A stretch of 64,000 nucleotides of DNA from Cordylochernes scorpioides (taxonomy: Eukaryota; Arthropoda; Arachnida; Pseudoscorpiones; Chernetidae), in assembly GCA_030710605.1 (NCBI GenBank), contig CP092870.1, forward strand, positions 98,112,592 through 98,176,591, written 5' to 3'. Below are positions 52,350-63,640 of the stretch, piece by piece; the stretch's first letter is position 1, and each line of letters starts with the position of its first letter. Both the position numbers and the translations under genes were made by a program. The notes beneath the pieces are model-generated. The model worked only from the letters and a program-made list of their open reading frames with translations. It made no database searches and had not been told where the DNA came from.

Positions 52350-53261
52350 TCTCTCTATATATAAAAGTCAATGTCTGTCTGTTTCGCGATAAACTCAAAA
52401 ACTACTGAACCAATTGGTACCAAATTTTGCATGTTGCTTTTTATAAACCTGAGGAAAATTTTTGGCTATATTTTGATTAATATTTTTTTGCTATTTCTTT
52501 TTTTCATTTGAAGAACTTTTTTTTTTACGCGGAGTAACAACACGAGGCCAATTAAGCGACCAATGAGCGTTCTGCATTTCTTTTCAAGTTGCTTGCATAC
52601 TTTTTTTACGAGTGTCACTTTTTTTACAAAAGTATTGAGAGAGAAATTTATATTACTAAGTTACAATAAGTGCACACAATGCAATTAAAAAAAAAAACTT
52701 TACAAAATTAGTGTTACTGTATGTAAACAATGGCTTTTGTATTTTTTATTAATTTTTGTTCTGGCCTTTGTTTTTTTTTATATAATAAATAAAAGTTACA
52801 GTCAATATGATAATTCTTTAAATTAAACAAACAATAGTCAATATGCAAAAAATACAAACTAACTTAATAAAATATTCTAATATCAAGCAATATGCAAAAT
52901 CTCTTCTAATATTTAAATGTACATATTATTAGCATCTTAATGGCGTTTATTCGTTTTTATGTACTCCTGCAGGAAGGCAGAAATACTCGAAAGTTCGATA
53001 TTGTTTTAATAAAGTGTAAAGAATCTCCAGAACTATTTTTGCGCAGCAGTAAATACGAGGCGAAGTGACAACACCAGGCGAATTAACCGACCAATGAGCG
53101 TTCTGCATATTTTCCAAATCGCTTGCCCAACTTTTTTTTTTTTTTAAATATCTTTTTATAAGAGTGTTACTTTTTTTTTTACAAAAGTATTTAGTATTAA
53201 GTATTGAGATAGAAATTCGTACTCGGGGGAATTCCCGGGCAAAGCTGGGTCATTTGTCTAG
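52350..53261 (+). mobile_element. Non-autonomous Helitron E (912 bp)
   Basis: 5' A|TCTCTCTATATATAAAAG; 3' hairpin CCCGGGCAAAGCTGGG then CTAG (53258-53261) followed by T. No ORF. Confidence 0.8.
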
Positions 53262-54156
53262 TATATATATAAAATTGAATGTCTGTCTGTATGTTTGTAC
53301 TCTAGATTCAAAAACCATACAATCCAATCGTCGTGAAATTTTGGGATATTATTAGGTATATCCCCGGGAAGGTTTTTGAAAAATAATTTCTTGAATATCT
53401 TTAGAGTTATTTGCAGATTTGTAGATTTAACTCGAAAGCAGCGCCCCCATTGCGACGATGATAAAAAGTTTTTATCTATAAGTTTTATTATCACTAAGTT
53501 TATTATCTTAAAGATTATTTATCAAAAGTAAGGTTTTCTACCTACTAATTGCGCACAAGTCAAAGTTAGTTTTATAATTTATCTACAACATATATATTGG
53601 GAGAATAGATAAAATGATGATTTTGTAATGTAGAAAATTAGGAAAGAAAATTCAGGATGACACGGCAATTTATTTGAGACAAGAATAATGATACAATTCC
53701 AAGGCAAAGATACTATTCCTTTAACTTCCAATTACCGAGGGAACCAATTAATATTGATATTATTCAACTTATCGAGTATTTTTCAAGGGACCTGAAAAAA
53801 ATGTTCACTAGATAAAATGATGATTTTGTAATGTAGAAAATTAGGAAAGACAAAATTCAGGATGACACAGCAATTTATTTGAGACAAGAATAATGATACA
53901 ATTCCAAGTCAAGATACTATTCCTTTAACTTCCAATTACCGAGGGAACCAATTAATATTGATTTTATTCAACTTATCGAGTATTTTTCAAGGGACCGGGA
54001 AAAAATGTTCACTTTATAGAGATTCAAATTTACGAGTTTCAAATGATCAAAATATATCTTTTTTTAAATAAGTTTATAGAGAATTGTTTTAACAAATGTT
54101 CGTTAGAAAAACCTTTACTCGGGTAAAACCCGGGCGAAGCTGGGTACATCCGCTAG
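53262..54156 (+). mobile_element. Non-autonomous Helitron F with internal duplication
   Basis: It begins TATATATATAAAATTGAATG immediately after the CTAG of Helitron E and ends with hairpin CCCGGGCGAAGCTGGG and CTAG (54153-54156). A 203-bp internal unit (GATAAAATGATGATTTTG start) occurs at 53608 and 53811. Related to Helitrons A and B. Confidence 0.8.
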
Positions 54157-54978
54157 TTATATATATAATAATAGGGTAGTTCATTATTTTAACCAAAGGT
54201 TTGTTATAACAATGGTATTATTAATGCAATGAAATTGGGGATTACCTTATGTTGTTATAAGGCAAGGTTTGCTATATCCTGGGTTCTATTTAGGAGGGTT
54301 TTATTGAATATTGTGGGATTTATCGTGATATACTTTGTTACAGAAATGGAATGTGTTATTATTTTGTATATGTTCTAGTTACCATATATATAGGTGGGAA
54401 AATAAGAAATCAAATAGGAAAAGTTGCTGATATAAAAAAAAGGCCAACCCTGATGGCTCACATGAGCATTTTAGATGGCAGAGCGCCATCTAGTCGAATT
54501 ATTTGTTTATATTCACCCAGATGGTGCTGTCTCATCAAAAATACTGTGAGGAGTCAGGGAATGTGTTTTTATTTTCAATAAATATATTTATAACATAGTT
54601 TGCAGGATGATGTTATTCATGTACCAATATAATCCGAAATCATGTTATACAGGTTGGCTTTTTTAAAATCTAACTATGATCACATCAAAAAGTATATTGA
54701 CCTCATGAAACCTGATTTTCAATTATATTTTTTTATACAACCTAAAATAATTTCTTGCTAATGATTAATGTCTGTTGCAGTATATTTCAGTGAATACATC
54801 CAGTATTTCCTTTGAGAGAGAGGCCAAGAATTCTGGCCACTACTGAAGGAGAAATAGTGTACCAATTTAATATAAAATTGCTCACTTGTATCAACCTAAA
54901 TACATCAAGCATTTTTTCTCACAATCACACAGGAGAAAAAATTATACCTGTTCATTCTTCAAAATTTGAACATTATAC

Positions 54979-55941
54979 ATGGAAAGTTTGATAACACGCC
55001 AGCAAAAACACTCTGGTGAAAAACCCCACCTTTGTCCCCACTGTGATTATAGGACAAATAAATCTAGTACCTTAAAAACACATATTAGAACCCACACTGG
55101 TGAGAAGCCACAGCTTTGTCCCAATTGTGATTATAGGACAAATCAATCTAGTAACTTTAAAAGACATATTAGAACCCACACTGGTGAGAAGCCCCAGCTT
55201 TGTCCCCATTGTGATTATAGGACAAATCAATCTAGTAACTTAAAAACACATATTAGAACCCACACTGGTGAGAAGCCACAGCTTTGTCCCCATTGTGATT
55301 ATAGGACAAATCAATCTAGTAACTTGAAAACACATATTAGAACTCACACTGGTGAGAAGCCCCAGCTTTGTCCCCATTGCGATTATAGGACAAATTACTC
55401 AACTGCCTTAAAACAGCATATTAGAACCCACACTGGTGAGAAGCCACAGCTTTGTCCCCATTGTGATTATAGGACAAATCAATCTAGTACCTTAAAAAGA
55501 CATATTAGAACCCACACTGGTGAGAAGCCTCACCTTTGTGCCTATTGTAATTTCAGGACAAATTACTCATATGTCTTAAAAAATCATATTAGAACCCACA
55601 CTGGTGAGAAGCTCCAGCTTTGTCCCCATTGTGATTATAGGGCAAATCAATCTAGTGCCTTAAAAACACATATTAGAACCCACACTGGTGAGAAGCCCCA
55701 GCTTTGTCCCCATTGTGATTATAGGACAAATACATCTAGTAACTTGAAAACACATATTAGAACTCACACTGGTGAGAAGCCCCAGCTTTGTCCCCATTGT
55801 GATTATAGGACAAATCAATCTAGTAACTTAATAAGACATATTAGAACCCACACTGGTGAGAAGCCCCAGCTTTGTCCCCATTGTGATTATAGGACAAATC
55901 AATCTAGTAGCTTAAAAATACATATTAGAACTCACTGGTGA
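54979..55941 (+). CDS. C2H2 zinc-finger protein, 11 fingers, 320 aa
   Basis: The ORF starts at MESLITRQQKHSGEKP; an in-frame stop lies just upstream, although a splice acceptor-like CACACAG at about 54935 leaves room for another exon. Eleven fingers of 28 residues follow the pattern C-x2-C-x12-H-x3-H with TGEKP linkers ([21 protein letters not shown] type). DNA-contact positions vary little (NQSSNLK, NQSSTLK, NYSTALK), and finger 7 is the most divergent ([17 protein letters not shown]). A nuclear DNA-binding role is expected from the family. The ORF stops at THW because two bases are lost in a linker; more fingers follow out of frame. Confidence 0.75.
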   Translation: MESLITRQQKHSGEKPHLCPHCDYRTNKSSTLKTHIRTHTGEKPQLCPNCDYRTNQSSNFKRHIRTHTGEKPQLCPHCDYRTNQSSNLKTHIRTHTGEKPQLCPHCDYRTNQSSNLKTHIRTHTGEKPQLCPHCDYRTNYSTALKQHIRTHTGEKPQLCPHCDYRTNQSSTLKRHIRTHTGEKPHLCAYCNFRTNYSYVLKNHIRTHTGEKLQLCPHCDYRANQSSALKTHIRTHTGEKPQLCPHCDYRTNTSSNLKTHIRTHTGEKPQLCPHCDYRTNQSSNLIRHIRTHTGEKPQLCPHCDYRTNQSSSLKIHIRTHW

Positions 55942-56437
55942 GAAGCCCCAGCTTTGTCCCCATTGCGATTATAGGACAAATTACTCAACTGCCTTAAAAC
56001 AGCATATTAGAACCCACACTGGTGAGAAGCCACAGCTTTGTCCCAATTGTGTTTATAGGACAAATCAATCTAGTAACTTAATAAGACATATTAGAACCCA
56101 CACTGGTGAGAAGCCCCAGCTTTGTCCCCATTGTGATTATAGGACAAATCAATCTAGTAACTTAAAAATACATATTAGAACCCACACTGGCGAGAAGCCC
56201 CAGCTTTGTCCCCATTGTGATTATAGGACAAATACATATAGTAGCTTAAAAATACATATTAGAACCCACACTGGTGAAAGCCCCAGCTTTGTCCCCATTG
56301 TGATTATAGGACAAATCAATCTAGTACCTTAAAAATACATATTAGAACCCACACTGGTGGGGCACCTTTGTCCTCACTATAATTTTAGAACGATAATTTA
56401 TAGCAACTTAAGAAACCACATTAGAACTCACACTAAT
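55942..56437 (+). pseudogene. Out-of-frame continuation of the finger array
   Basis: After the 2-base loss near 55930, four complete fingers (about 12-15) read in another frame, then a 1-base loss near 56275 disrupts finger 16. A degenerate last finger ends near 56437 (CACACTAATTAAAAACCTGA), the same end as in copies A and C. The ancestral array thus had about 16-17 fingers. Confidence 0.8.
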
Positions 56438-57120
56438 TAAAAACCTGAACTTATCCCCTTGTGTTGAAGTGAATTTTATTGCCCTGGCAAATGAATATTT
56501 GTACCCTAAATCTATTTATGAACCTAATTGTCTAATTAGGTTTTCCTGTATATAAATTACATAACTACCATTAAATGTGATTAGCTTTTACTTTTTATTC
56601 TTCACATTTTCCGAATCCATGGTAAATCCATGTATAAGACTACATTTTAATAAAGGCTTTGTGTGTGTTTATTTGTTCTCAGAAAGTTTGAGATTTTCTC
56701 TATTTACTTCCTGCTATTTTCTAAAACCAAGAATTTCTAATAATATTCAATCTTGAACTCCAAAATTTTCTCAACGCTATGTAAAATAGACTAAATACAA
56801 AAATGACCATACCTTTATCAAAACATTTTAAATAGCAAGAAATGTATATAAAATATTTTTTTTTTTTGTAAATTTGTCAAATTTTTTCATACAAAATTAT
56901 ATCTTAACTATATTTCATTAATTTTTAATAAATGGAAATTATCTTCGAAAATTGTGACTTAATTCTATTTGACACACATGAAGCATTTATCTAGACATTG
57001 TCCTACCCTCAGTATTCACACCTCAGTCTAAAGCAAAGGAAAAGTAAAATTTTTATAAAAATAAATCACATTTACTTAGAAGAATAATGATGCAGGGATA
57101 TACATAGAAGCCATAATTAT

Positions 57121-58230
57121 GCTGATTAGTGTATACATGTATGTCGAATCGGGGTGTTGACTTTTTGTCGAATGTGGTGGTGGTGTCGACTCACTATGGG
57201 ATTGCTGTGGACTCGCTGTAGAATCCTGTTGAATTGTGTGGTTGGGTTGAAACATGGGGTGATTTTGTTGATTGGTGCAGTCTTGGTTGAATGGTAAAAA
57301 GGTTTTCCACAGGGGAAGAACGAACACACCTGGATGGGGTAGAAAATAGACCATAGCGAGAGGGAGAATGAGATTGGAGGTATTTGGCCTTCAACATGAT
57401 GGAGCGTACACTACCTTGGTTGGAACCTATGTTGGGCACTCCTAGTTCCTAGCACGGTCACCTACCTTATTTTTACTTCTTGTCCGAGATCATCGTCATC
57501 AACTGTCTCGACTTCTCATTGGAGGAGATCCTTCCATGTGCTCTCTGATGATTCGCTATCAATTTGTCATGCTTAAATGTGATTGGTTGTTGATTTGTCA
57601 TGCTTAAATGTGATTGGCTAAGTACCTCCTTTGTTGCCATGATTGCAATCTTCCATGAAAAAGAAGGCCTTTGAACTTAAGTTTTATGGGTCCAGGTCAG
57701 TGACCTTTACTTCCTAGATGATGCAATCCTATACTTTGTTCTTTTCCCATTTCGAGAGGCCTAACTTTTATTAAAGCTTTTGACGATACATTATACATAA
57801 ATTGTGGTGGGGTTACATAATCTTATATACAGATTATCACATGTATTTACTTAATAAGTATAAAGGTATCCAGGACAAACAAGAAATGATTACCCCATGA
57901 AACTATCAATGCAAATCTTATCTCTATAGTTAAATCTGAAAGAAATAAGCTCAGACATCGCTGTGGTGGCAATTAGGGTCAGTTTGGCCAGTGTTCACCC
58001 CAAGAATAGCTATGGGGGAGGAGCAGTCAAAAAGGAAGAAGACCATCAGGACGAGGAGTGAATTCATATTCCTTGTTGTTGATGGCAGCTGTTTAATGAT
58101 GCTACCTCTCTGTGACATGCTGTTTTTTTAGGGCTTGAAGGTAAATAAAAAAATTATTCTAACAGATCCTTACCATTCCTGTTTGTATATTTGGCCATCC
58201 TTGACACAGGGGTGTCGCATTAATATATAT
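57121..58230. other. No gene supported
   Basis: Several short overlapping ORFs on the minus strand (57076-57439) lack domains. A 28-bp tandem pair (TTTGTCATGCTTAAATGTGA) lies at about 57568-57620. Confidence 0.4.
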
Positions 58231-58688
58231 TGTTACGACTCTTCTCAGCCGTCGATGTTTGTGTGCAAGGTTTCTGAGAAAACGATGTGGGTACGTTTTG
58301 GATACAGCTTAGTACTATGGATTTATTCCCAGATCTTTAAAAAGGATATTAGTAACTAGACATAGTAGATAAACTTGCCTTCGATGTCTGCCCCGGGTAG
58401 GTTCCTCCTCGTCCTTCTTCGCACCATCCTCCTCTTGTTAATCCACACGGTCCAGGAGTCACCAGACAGACTTCTCCCCACAGACTGCCATGTCTTCTCG
58501 CCGCACAAACCCTCTGCAGGAAAGCCGCTATCTCGGCTCCTTTCTTCACGACGACACCAGCTGGACTCCCTGTCTGCCGCCCCTCCTCCAGAATTTGTCA
58601 ATCAACACTTCCTTGAAGGGGCCCCTGCATACCTTCTTCTCTTGGCTTGCCCACTTCTTCTCTTCTACTTCTTTGCTGCATCGCTTCA
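58231..58688 (-). repeat. 3' LTR of the pol-less element
   Basis: 458 bp, paired with 60239-60698. Confidence 0.9.
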
Positions 58689-58971
58689 CTGCCCCTTCTC
58701 AATCCTTTTCGTCCCGAAAAGGCTGATTTCACCAGAGGCGCTGATCGGCGGCCCTTCGATCTCCCTGACGTCTCTGGCCACGTGAGGGTCGTCAGCCTCC
58801 CGGAAGTGTAACGGCAGGGTTAACACCAACCCTTGTTTGCAGAACCACGTCTCAACTCGGGCTTTCTTTCCACTCTAAACCAGTGCCGACGCCATTGATT
58901 GGTCTCGCTGTCTAGCACAGGGCGGTGGTTCTCCACACGATGGAGGCCATATTTCACTGCCTACGATGCTT

Positions 58972-60165
58972 TCATCTGATATTTGAATTCTCCTTGTGAA
59001 CACTCTGTAGCCGCAATGTACAAAGGGTTGTAATTGTATTGCGCTTTCGCCGCTTCCTTCCACGACGGGGCTGTAGATCGCCGATCTTTACAGTGGATTC
59101 GTCCACCTGATCCACGCTGCCCATATCGTGGCCTCCCTTTTCAAACCCTTCAAACCTGGGCTTCTTAGTGCCGACCCCGCACAGGGCTGTGAATTTCTTA
59201 AATCTTCTGGAGGTGTCCGATCCCGTGGCAGTCTCAAGGTCGGTAGAACTTTTCCTAGGCGGTGGCTGCTTGATCTGCACCTTGTCGGGCGAAGGAACGA
59301 AGATGAATCCTACACATTCTTGGCACATCTTTTCAGCTTGCATTGCAGATGACGGCGCTGATGCATTGTGTGCGACTTCTGTGTCACAGACATTGTCGTC
59401 GGACTTCCACAGAGCATCCAACGCTCTATCCTGTTCAGTTGGGTTGCCGGCTCCAACTTCGGGGTGATTAGACCATCTAGCCTTGTCGCACTTCCACGGA
59501 GCACCCAGCTCCGTCCCGTCCAGTTGGATCGCCACTGTAGTCCCTGACAGTCTGGCAGTGTCGCTGAAGTCAGTCACGCCGTCACATTGCAGCTCGCCAA
59601 GTTGTTTTTGTTTCCGTGGAGTATTTTAGAAATAATCCCAGGGGTTGAATTTTCGCTCTGTATATCACCTTGAGGGCATTCTCCTTCCGTCCGCTTGATT
59701 TTATACAAAACACCCATGCCACAGCCATTGTCGGAGGCGATCAGCTCACCCTCCTCCCCTACACAACCAGTCTGGATCATTTCCTGCTGTCGACACTCTT
59801 CGGACTTCTGGATCACGGGAGAATCTTCTAGCGTAAATTCTGGCAGTTCACTTACAACGTCTCCTGATGTGATGGTCTTGTCGGGATCTTCATCACTTGG
59901 GATCGTCTTGTGTCCCCCTCAGACATTGAATACGTGGGCTATTGGTTGCTGTGATTGTTTTTGAAAAGCCATCCGGATTTTCTGGCGGTAGTACATTGAA
60001 CTTAACTTCGCAAGACATGGGTGTGGCAGAACATTTGACATTCCGATTATGCTCGAGTCGGCTCAATTGAGATTCCAAGTTTTCTCCGAGCTCATCTACT
60101 TTCTGCTTTATCAGACAGCAATTTCTTGAATTTTTCAATTTCGATGTCGGTTGGTTTTTCCATTT
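58972..60165 (-). pseudogene. Gag-like remnant of the pol-less LTR element
   Basis: Open pieces 60138-59893, 59816-59574 and 59577-58972 on the minus strand, starting near a Met at 60162 (MEKPTDIEIEKFKKLLS). The last piece is 201 codons with a basic tail (QPRRGRKRRKRN). No zinc knuckle, protease or RT seen. The position after the 5' LTR suggests gag; sequence similarity is not evident. Confidence 0.45.
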
Positions 60166-60238
60166 TTCTTTTTAAATTAGCGCAAAATAAAATATTCAAT
60201 TAAAATTAACTAAGCTGTATCCCACTTCTGACACCAAA

Positions 60239-60698
60239 TGTTACGACTCTTCTCAGCCGTCGATGTTTGTGTGCAAGGTTTCTGAGAAAACAATGTGGGT
60301 TCGCTTTGGATACAGCTTAGTACTATGAATTTATTCCCAGATCTTTAAAAAGGATATTAGTAACTAGACATAGTAGATAAACTTGCCTTCGATGGTCTGC
60401 CCCGGGTAGGTTCCTCCTCGTCCTTCTTCGCACCGTCCTCCTCTTGTTAATCCACACGGTCCCGGAGTCACCAGACAGACTTCTCCCCACAGACTGCCAT
60501 GTCTTCTCGCCGCACAAACCCCCTGCAGGAAAGCCGCTATCTCGGCTCCTTTCTTCACGACGACACCAGCTGGACTCCCTGTCTGCCGCCCCCTCCTCTG
60601 GAATTTGCCAATCAACACTTCCTTGAAGGGGCCCCTGCATACCTTCTTCTCTTGGCTTGCCCACTTCTTCTCTTCTACTTCTTTGCTGCATCGCTTCA
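60239..60698 (-). repeat. 5' LTR of the pol-less element
   Basis: 460 bp; followed on the minus strand by the primer-binding-type sequence. Confidence 0.9.
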
Positions 60699-61566
60699 AT
60701 ATAATCTACATGTCTCTGTTTGTTTTACCTATGTTTATACAATGCTTAGCAAAATGAATTTTGACCCCATTTAGAGGCAGGTCAGGAAGATGACTGTCAT
60801 ATAAGATATCTAGGTATTTAGAATGGCCAGGAATGGTCTAATTTCTGTATATATTTTTAAATCTTAGGTGTTGCATGATGTGTTATTTTAAATGTTGCTC
60901 GGAAACTGTTGGGAGTTGCAAATTCTTTTTTTGTTCTCAGCGGTTGTTCAAGACCTCAAACAGTTATAAATCATAAAAGGCAAGTTCCTATCTAAAACCT
61001 TCTTTGAAATAGAAGCTAAAAACTGCTAAAAGTCAATAAATATTACTTTATCTGTTATAATTCAAGAATCAGATTCCAATATCATCATGCACTCACATTT
61101 ACATGTTTATTTATATATAAGACCTTTCACCACAACAATGTGTGTTGTAAATAGCTCCCTATTCTAAATAGATATTTTGCTACTTTTAATCAATTTATCA
61201 ATCATAATTCTAATTATATATGTACTAATTATCCCTCAACAATGAACCATTGTATGTCTTTATATAAGTTTGTAATAAAATTCTACAAAAATGTAGGGTT
61301 CTCAAACCAAGGGCAAATTAGAAAATTAAAGTTGTATTAGTAATTGTTTACTTATGTCACTCCCCACTTCATAGGTGGAATTGACCGAAGCATCTTTCGC
61401 TTTATGTAAAATAATAATATACTAATTATATACTAAATTTATTTATTAAATACATACTTTATAGGCATTACATAGGTATATTACTAAACAATGTAACTAT
61501 ATAAAGAAACACATATTGCCTGTAAATTGAATTAGTTCAATTTTCAAAAATAATTTTTGTTGCATC
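60699..61566. other. No gene supported; possible old LINE scrap
   Basis: AT-rich. The minus strand near 60850-60740 weakly resembles the KYLGxxLD region of a LINE RT, but this is too decayed to call. Confidence 0.3.
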
Positions 61567-62420
61567 TTGGGCCCATTTATTTAGACCTCATTTTTAGCCA
61601 AGGTTAAACTAGTTAGATCTAGTTCCTTAAAAAGACATCAGAAGCCACACTGGTGAGAAGCCCCACCTTTGTCCCTATTGTGATTATAGGACAAATCGAT
61701 CTAGTACCTTAAAAACACATATTAGAACCCACACTGGTGAGAAGTCCCAGCTTTGTCCCCTTTGTGATTATAGGACAAATCAATCTAGTAACTTAAAAAT
61801 ACATATTAGAACCCACACTGGTGAGTTTGTCCCCATTGTGATTATAGGACAAATTACTCTTATGTCTTAAAAAAACATATCAGAACCCACACTGGTGAGA
61901 AGCCCCACCTTTGTCCACACTGTGAATACAGAACAATAAACTCTAGCAACTTAAGGAACATATTAGAACTCACACTAATTAAAAGCCTGAACCTACCCCC
62001 TTTTTTGGAATTTCTATTATGAAATAAATTGTCTTTATCAAGTTTTTCTGTATATCAAATCCATTTTTACACCATCAAATGTGATTAATTTTTACTTTTT
62101 TATTCTTTTCATTTGCCGACTCTGTGGTAAATCCATGTATAAATCTATACATCTTAATAAAGGGTTTTGTGTGTGTTCATTTGTGCCCAGAAAGTTTGAG
62201 ATTCTTCATTTTGTTCTTGCTATTTTCTAAAACTAATTTTTAATAATCTATCTATAACCCAAAAATTTTCTCAACGCTATGAAAATTAGACAAAATACAA
62301 AAATGACCATTGGTTTATTTAAAAAATTTAATAAGGAAGAAATGTATATAAAATATTTTGTTTGTAAATTTGTCAAATTTTTCCACACAAAATTATATTT
62401 CAACTCCATATTTCATATAT
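61567..62420 (+). pseudogene. C2H2 zinc-finger unit copy C, broken
   Basis: About five fingers (61620-61980) with a 12-base-scale gap (CACTGGTGAGTTTGTCCCC) and frameshifts, then the shared terminal CACACTAATTAAAAGCCTGA and 3' flank as in copies A and B. The 5' flank and start are lost. Confidence 0.8.
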
Positions 62421-62446
62421 AATATGTTATATTAAAATATTTTATT

Positions 62447-62580
62447 TAAAATGTTATATAAAGGTATTATTTAAATGTTATATAAAGGTATTATTTAAAA
62501 TGTTATATAAAGGTATTATTTAAAATGTTATATAAAGGTATTATTTAAAATGTTATATTAAAATATTATTTTATTTTAAA
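62447..62580. repeat. Minisatellite, about 25-bp unit, 5-6 copies
   Basis: Unit AAATGTTATATAAAGGTATT plus ATTTA repeats head to tail. Confidence 0.9.
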
Positions 62581-62969
62581 ATATATTTCATAGATACAAA
62601 TACTCTTCTATATCGACCGCCAGAGGTCACTCTTCCCGTATAAAAACTCATTGTTGTTGTTCCCCGTTGGCCGACCCAAAACTTTTGTACATTATGTAAA
62701 TATTCTTTTGTTTCCTTATTCTACTCGCCTTAAGACAGGCATTACTTTTTACCAAATTGTTTTTATATATTCCTTTAGCACAATAAAAGCAATTACTGAT
62801 CAAAACCATTATTATTATATCAAGAATTTAACCACGACTGCATCACCATTACCATAATCCTCAACATGATCTAAATACAGAAAATCAAATCTCTTTTCTT
62901 TATATAAGAATAGTCGACAGGATATCAGAAACTTGTGAACAAAAGAAAAATTTTCCAAATTCAAATATG
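62581..62969. other. Anonymous; one weak exon-like motif on the minus strand
   Basis: On the minus strand TTTTCTGTATTTAG (about 62887-62874) is a good acceptor, followed by a short open frame (HVEDYGNGDAVVVKFLI) to a stop at about 62815. Too short to call. Confidence 0.25.
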
Positions 62970-63200
62970 CAAATATTCCAATCAAAAATAGCTTTCCCAA
63001 TCAAAAATAGTTCATTTCAACCAAAAATAGCTCATTTCAACCAAATATAACCTACTTAAATCAAAACATAGCCCAATTCAAACAAACATAGCCTTCCCCA
63101 CAATCAAACATAGCCTTCTCCACAATCAAGCATAGCCTTCTCCACAATCAAACATGCCCATCCCAAGCAAACATAGCTACTACAATCAAACATCCCCATT
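62970..63200. repeat. Degenerate short tandem repeat
   Basis: About 20-24-bp units of the type CAATCAAACATAGCCTTCTC, changing gradually along the array from AATAGCTCATTTCAACC forms. Confidence 0.75.
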
Positions 63201-63640
63201 TCCTACCATATCCAGCAATTTCAAGCAGTCTTCTCCCTTCCAACCCCAGCCGTCGCATCTTCCGCCCAGCGTCAGTCATCTCCCAGAAATCCACTCCAGC
63301 CATAATCATCCATTTCAAGGTACTTTGTATTAAACATTTTGCGCAGTTTACCTTATTTTAACTTGTAATTTTCACCCATGCTTCTAAATAGTTTTTCAAT
63401 CGCATATTTGCTTAAATTTACCCTTTTTCTCAAATCATTTTAGATATCAATTTTGCCATAGGCCTTTTTGACCTTTAAATTGCAGAACACCTTTTAATCC
63501 ATTTACGCTCTTTTTTCTTTGCATATTTAGTTCTATATCTCTCCTAAAAATATTTCATTCGGAGAAAAGTGATAAAAAAATATTGTTAAAGGAAGATAGG
63601 GTGATTGATGAAGGGAAATATGAAGAGTTTATATTCACCC
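63201..63640. other. No gene seen
   Basis: AT-rich, anonymous. Confidence 0.4.

Larger units (their letters stand above)
54168..57120 (+). repeat. Zinc-finger unit copy B (segmental duplicate)
   Basis: Same order of flanks as copy A, with the longest finger array. It includes a short interspersed repeat at 54437-54560 (CCTGATGGCTCACATGAGC) also present at 50775. Confidence 0.8.
58231..60698 (-). mobile_element. LTR retrotransposon lacking pol
   Basis: LTRs 58231-58688 and 60239-60698 (about 460 bp, TGTTACGACTC ... ATCGCTTCA as written on the plus strand) differ at roughly ten places. Target duplication ATAT (58227-58230, 60699-60702). The orientation is minus: primer-site-like TGGTGTCAGAAGTGGGA beside 60238 and purine tract GAGAAGGGGCAG beside 58689. 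The 1.55-kb interior has only gag-like remnants, so it depends on a relative. Confidence 0.85.

Noticed and set aside
57076..57439. Three overlapping minus-strand ORFs rich in His/Pro/Ser
   Set aside because: No domain, no consistent frame and no neighbouring gene signals; low-complexity sequence.
58375..58785. 136-residue ORF (and relatives at 60323-60774)
   Set aside because: It lies in the LTRs of the 58231-60698 element and its open frame is duplicated with the LTR.
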